Shown: one piece after another, positions 43,947 through 44,677 of the stretch
Numbering within the stretch: the first letter of the stretch is position 1
How the letters are laid out: each line of letters opens with the position of its first letter
Source: Thermoplasmatota archaeon
Lineage (GTDB): Archaea; Thermoplasmatota; Penumbrarchaeia; Penumbrarchaeales; Penumbrarchaeaceae
Direction of reading: 5' to 3'
NCBI GenBank assembly: GCA_029762535.1
Contig: JARVGK010000024.1
Coordinates: 1-44,677, forward strand
DNA length: 44,677 bases
Notes under the pieces: generated by a model
Databases searched by the model: none
Seen by the model: the letters and a program-made list of their open reading frames with translations, nothing else
What the model was told of the DNA's origin: nothing
Program-made: the position numbers and the translations under genes

Positions 43947-44015
43947 ATGAGAGGGATCCCGGGTGATCCGAGCAAGCAATCAGGGAGAAGCAGCCCCGTC
44001 CATGAACGATGCTGA
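43947..44015 (+). CDS. Possible leader peptide or gene remnant, 22 aa
   Basis: The frame from ATG 43947 to TGA 44015 encodes MRGIPGDPSKQSGRSSPVHE plus Arg-Cys. It is preceded by a strong TATA box and by AAGGTGATCC, one of the best Shine-Dalgarno sequences in the window, 2-4 nt before the ATG. The signals are convincing while the product is tiny. It could be a leader peptide, a small protein, or the broken start of a lost gene. Confidence 0.35.
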   Translation: MRGIPGDPSKQSGRSSPVHERC

Positions 44016-44052
44016 TTATGTTATAGTTCTGTTCAATGATCGTTCTAAAACT

Positions 44053-44066
44053 GATAAATAGTTAAA
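44053..44066 (+). promoter_or_regulatory. TATA region of the terminal propeller gene
   Basis: GATAAATAGTTAAA lies 20-33 bp before ATG 44086, giving a leaderless-like start; no Shine-Dalgarno precedes that ATG. Confidence 0.45.
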
Positions 44067-44085
44067 TCTTTGTCTGTTTAGTTGT

Positions 44086-44677
44086 ATGGGATCGTATGTT
44101 GCCAAGATGTGCATTATAACATTATCATTTATAGCGATCCTCCCGGCATTGTCATCATCGGGCAATTCGGAGTATCTGGAGATTGCATTAACAGATTTCC
44201 AAGGTTTGGATAAGGATCGCTTCTTTCTTAAGAACAACGGTTTCTATCCTTCAGAGAACGTATTCCTGGGAAGGACATCCTTCGGCAAGGTGGGATTCAC
44301 GAACGATGGGGTTCTGTACTGCATGGAGGACGACGATGAGATGATCGTTGTCAAGCTGCGGTTCTCAGGGTGCAACAATATCCAGCCAGAAGGAGAATGG
44401 GATCTCCCGGATATCGTCAGGTATGGGATCTCGAGCAATGTGAATTCCGATACGAGGCTGTGGGCTTATTCAAGGGTCGTCTATCGCGATGTATGGGACC
44501 GGATAGATCTCCTTTTCTACCATATCGATCTCGGGTTGAAGTACGATGTGAGGATCCGCCCCGGCGGTGACATTGCTGACATCGAATTCGTATATGAGGG
44601 GACAGGCGATCTTGTAATAGATGATTACAGCTATCTTTTCATTGATGAGGGAAAGGTAATCCTCGGCGAATCGATCC
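44086..44677 (+). CDS. Secreted protein with SBBP-type N-terminal domain (DUF7948-like), 3' part missing
   Basis: An open frame of 197 codons runs to the window end from ATG 44086. A signal peptide covers about residues 1-25. The rest matches the N-terminal domain that precedes SBBP beta-propeller repeats in many archaeal and bacterial surface proteins: NNGFYPSENVFLGRTSFGKVGFT, YSRVVYRDVWDRIDLLFYH, GLKYDVRIRPGGD and IEFVYEGTGDLVID (given here as short stretches). The repeats themselves would lie beyond the edge. Codon use is more A/T-rich than in the housekeeping genes. Identification is from remembered family pattern. Confidence 0.75.
   Translation, partial: MGSYVAKMCIITLSFIAILPALSSSGNSEYLEIALTDFQGLDKDRFFLKNNGFYPSENVFLGRTSFGKVGFTNDGVLYCMEDDDEMIVVKLRFSGCNNIQPEGEWDLPDIVRYGISSNVNSDTRLWAYSRVVYRDVWDRIDLLFYHIDLGLKYDVRIRPGGDIADIEFVYEGTGDLVIDDYSYLFIDEGKVILGESI

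Noticed and set aside
44002..44061. 19-codon frame MNDADYVIVLFND just before the last gene
   Set aside because: No Shine-Dalgarno, and it overlaps the TATA region of the next gene; chance is the simplest explanation.
1..44677. CRISPR array, tRNA, rRNA, insertion sequence or prophage
   Set aside because: No regularly spaced repeats, cloverleaf-like sequence with CCA-end context, transposase or integrase, or rRNA-like stretch was seen on either strand by eye.

Overview
The window reads as one stretch of chromosome from a euryarchaeal-type archaeon. Evidence includes archaeal ribosomal proteins S19e, L39e and L31e, aIF6, a PDCD5-like DNA-binding protein, archaetidylserine synthase and decarboxylase, the pterin enzyme MptD, a Taw2-like wyosine enzyme, a splicing endonuclease, a class I CCA-adding enzyme, LonB, NikR and TATA-box promoters. 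The set, the two-subunit transketolase and the many PKD/FG-GAP surface proteins fit an uncultured Thermoplasmatota lineage, but that placement is inference. DNA is GC-rich in genes and sharply AT-rich at promoters. Many genes seem to have leaderless or very short-leader transcripts, with the TATA box about 25 to 29 bp before the start codon.

Region 1 (1-15.6 kb, all minus strand) is dominated by large exported, membrane-anchored proteins. There are two tandem FG-GAP propeller paralogues (the first cut by the window edge), an FG-GAP/UnbV/PKD protein, and a C11 (clostripain-type) peptidase followed by PKD-like repeats. All complete members share a signal peptide, beta-rich repeats, one C-terminal membrane helix and a short cytoplasmic tail. 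A three-gene operon sits among them: archaetidylserine decarboxylase, archaetidylserine synthase and MptD.

Region 2 (15.7-25 kb) holds a degenerate histidine-kinase-like protein, a FAH-family hydrolase, tRNase Z, the TrkA/TrkH potassium uptake pair, a Taw2-like tRNA enzyme and an unrecognised 788-794 aa membrane-anchored exported protein.

Region 3 (25-33.1 kb) starts with the translation cluster S19e, PDCD5-like, L39e, L31e, aIF6. It continues with a cis-prenyl transferase and EndA, then a NikR repressor divergent from a five-gene run: metal-binding lipoprotein, ABC ATPase, ABC permease, glutaredoxin-like protein, and a ferredoxin-thioredoxin-reductase-like protein fused to a rubredoxin-like domain. 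The NikR/transporter intergenic region carries two near-identical 15-bp elements, one near each predicted transcription start.

Region 4 (33.2-44.7 kb) has another anchored PKD/CARDB surface protein with a hairpin-plus-T10 terminator, LonB, a small membrane protein, a metallo-beta-lactamase hydrolase, the CCA-adding enzyme and an operon of transketolase N, transketolase C, TalC-type transaldolase and a hydrogenase maturation protease. It ends with the 5' part of an SBBP/propeller-type secreted protein. The left edge begins with a 77-bp sequence repeated exactly at 4760-4836, which looks like an assembly break at a repeat. I found no CRISPR array, tRNA, rRNA or insertion sequence.
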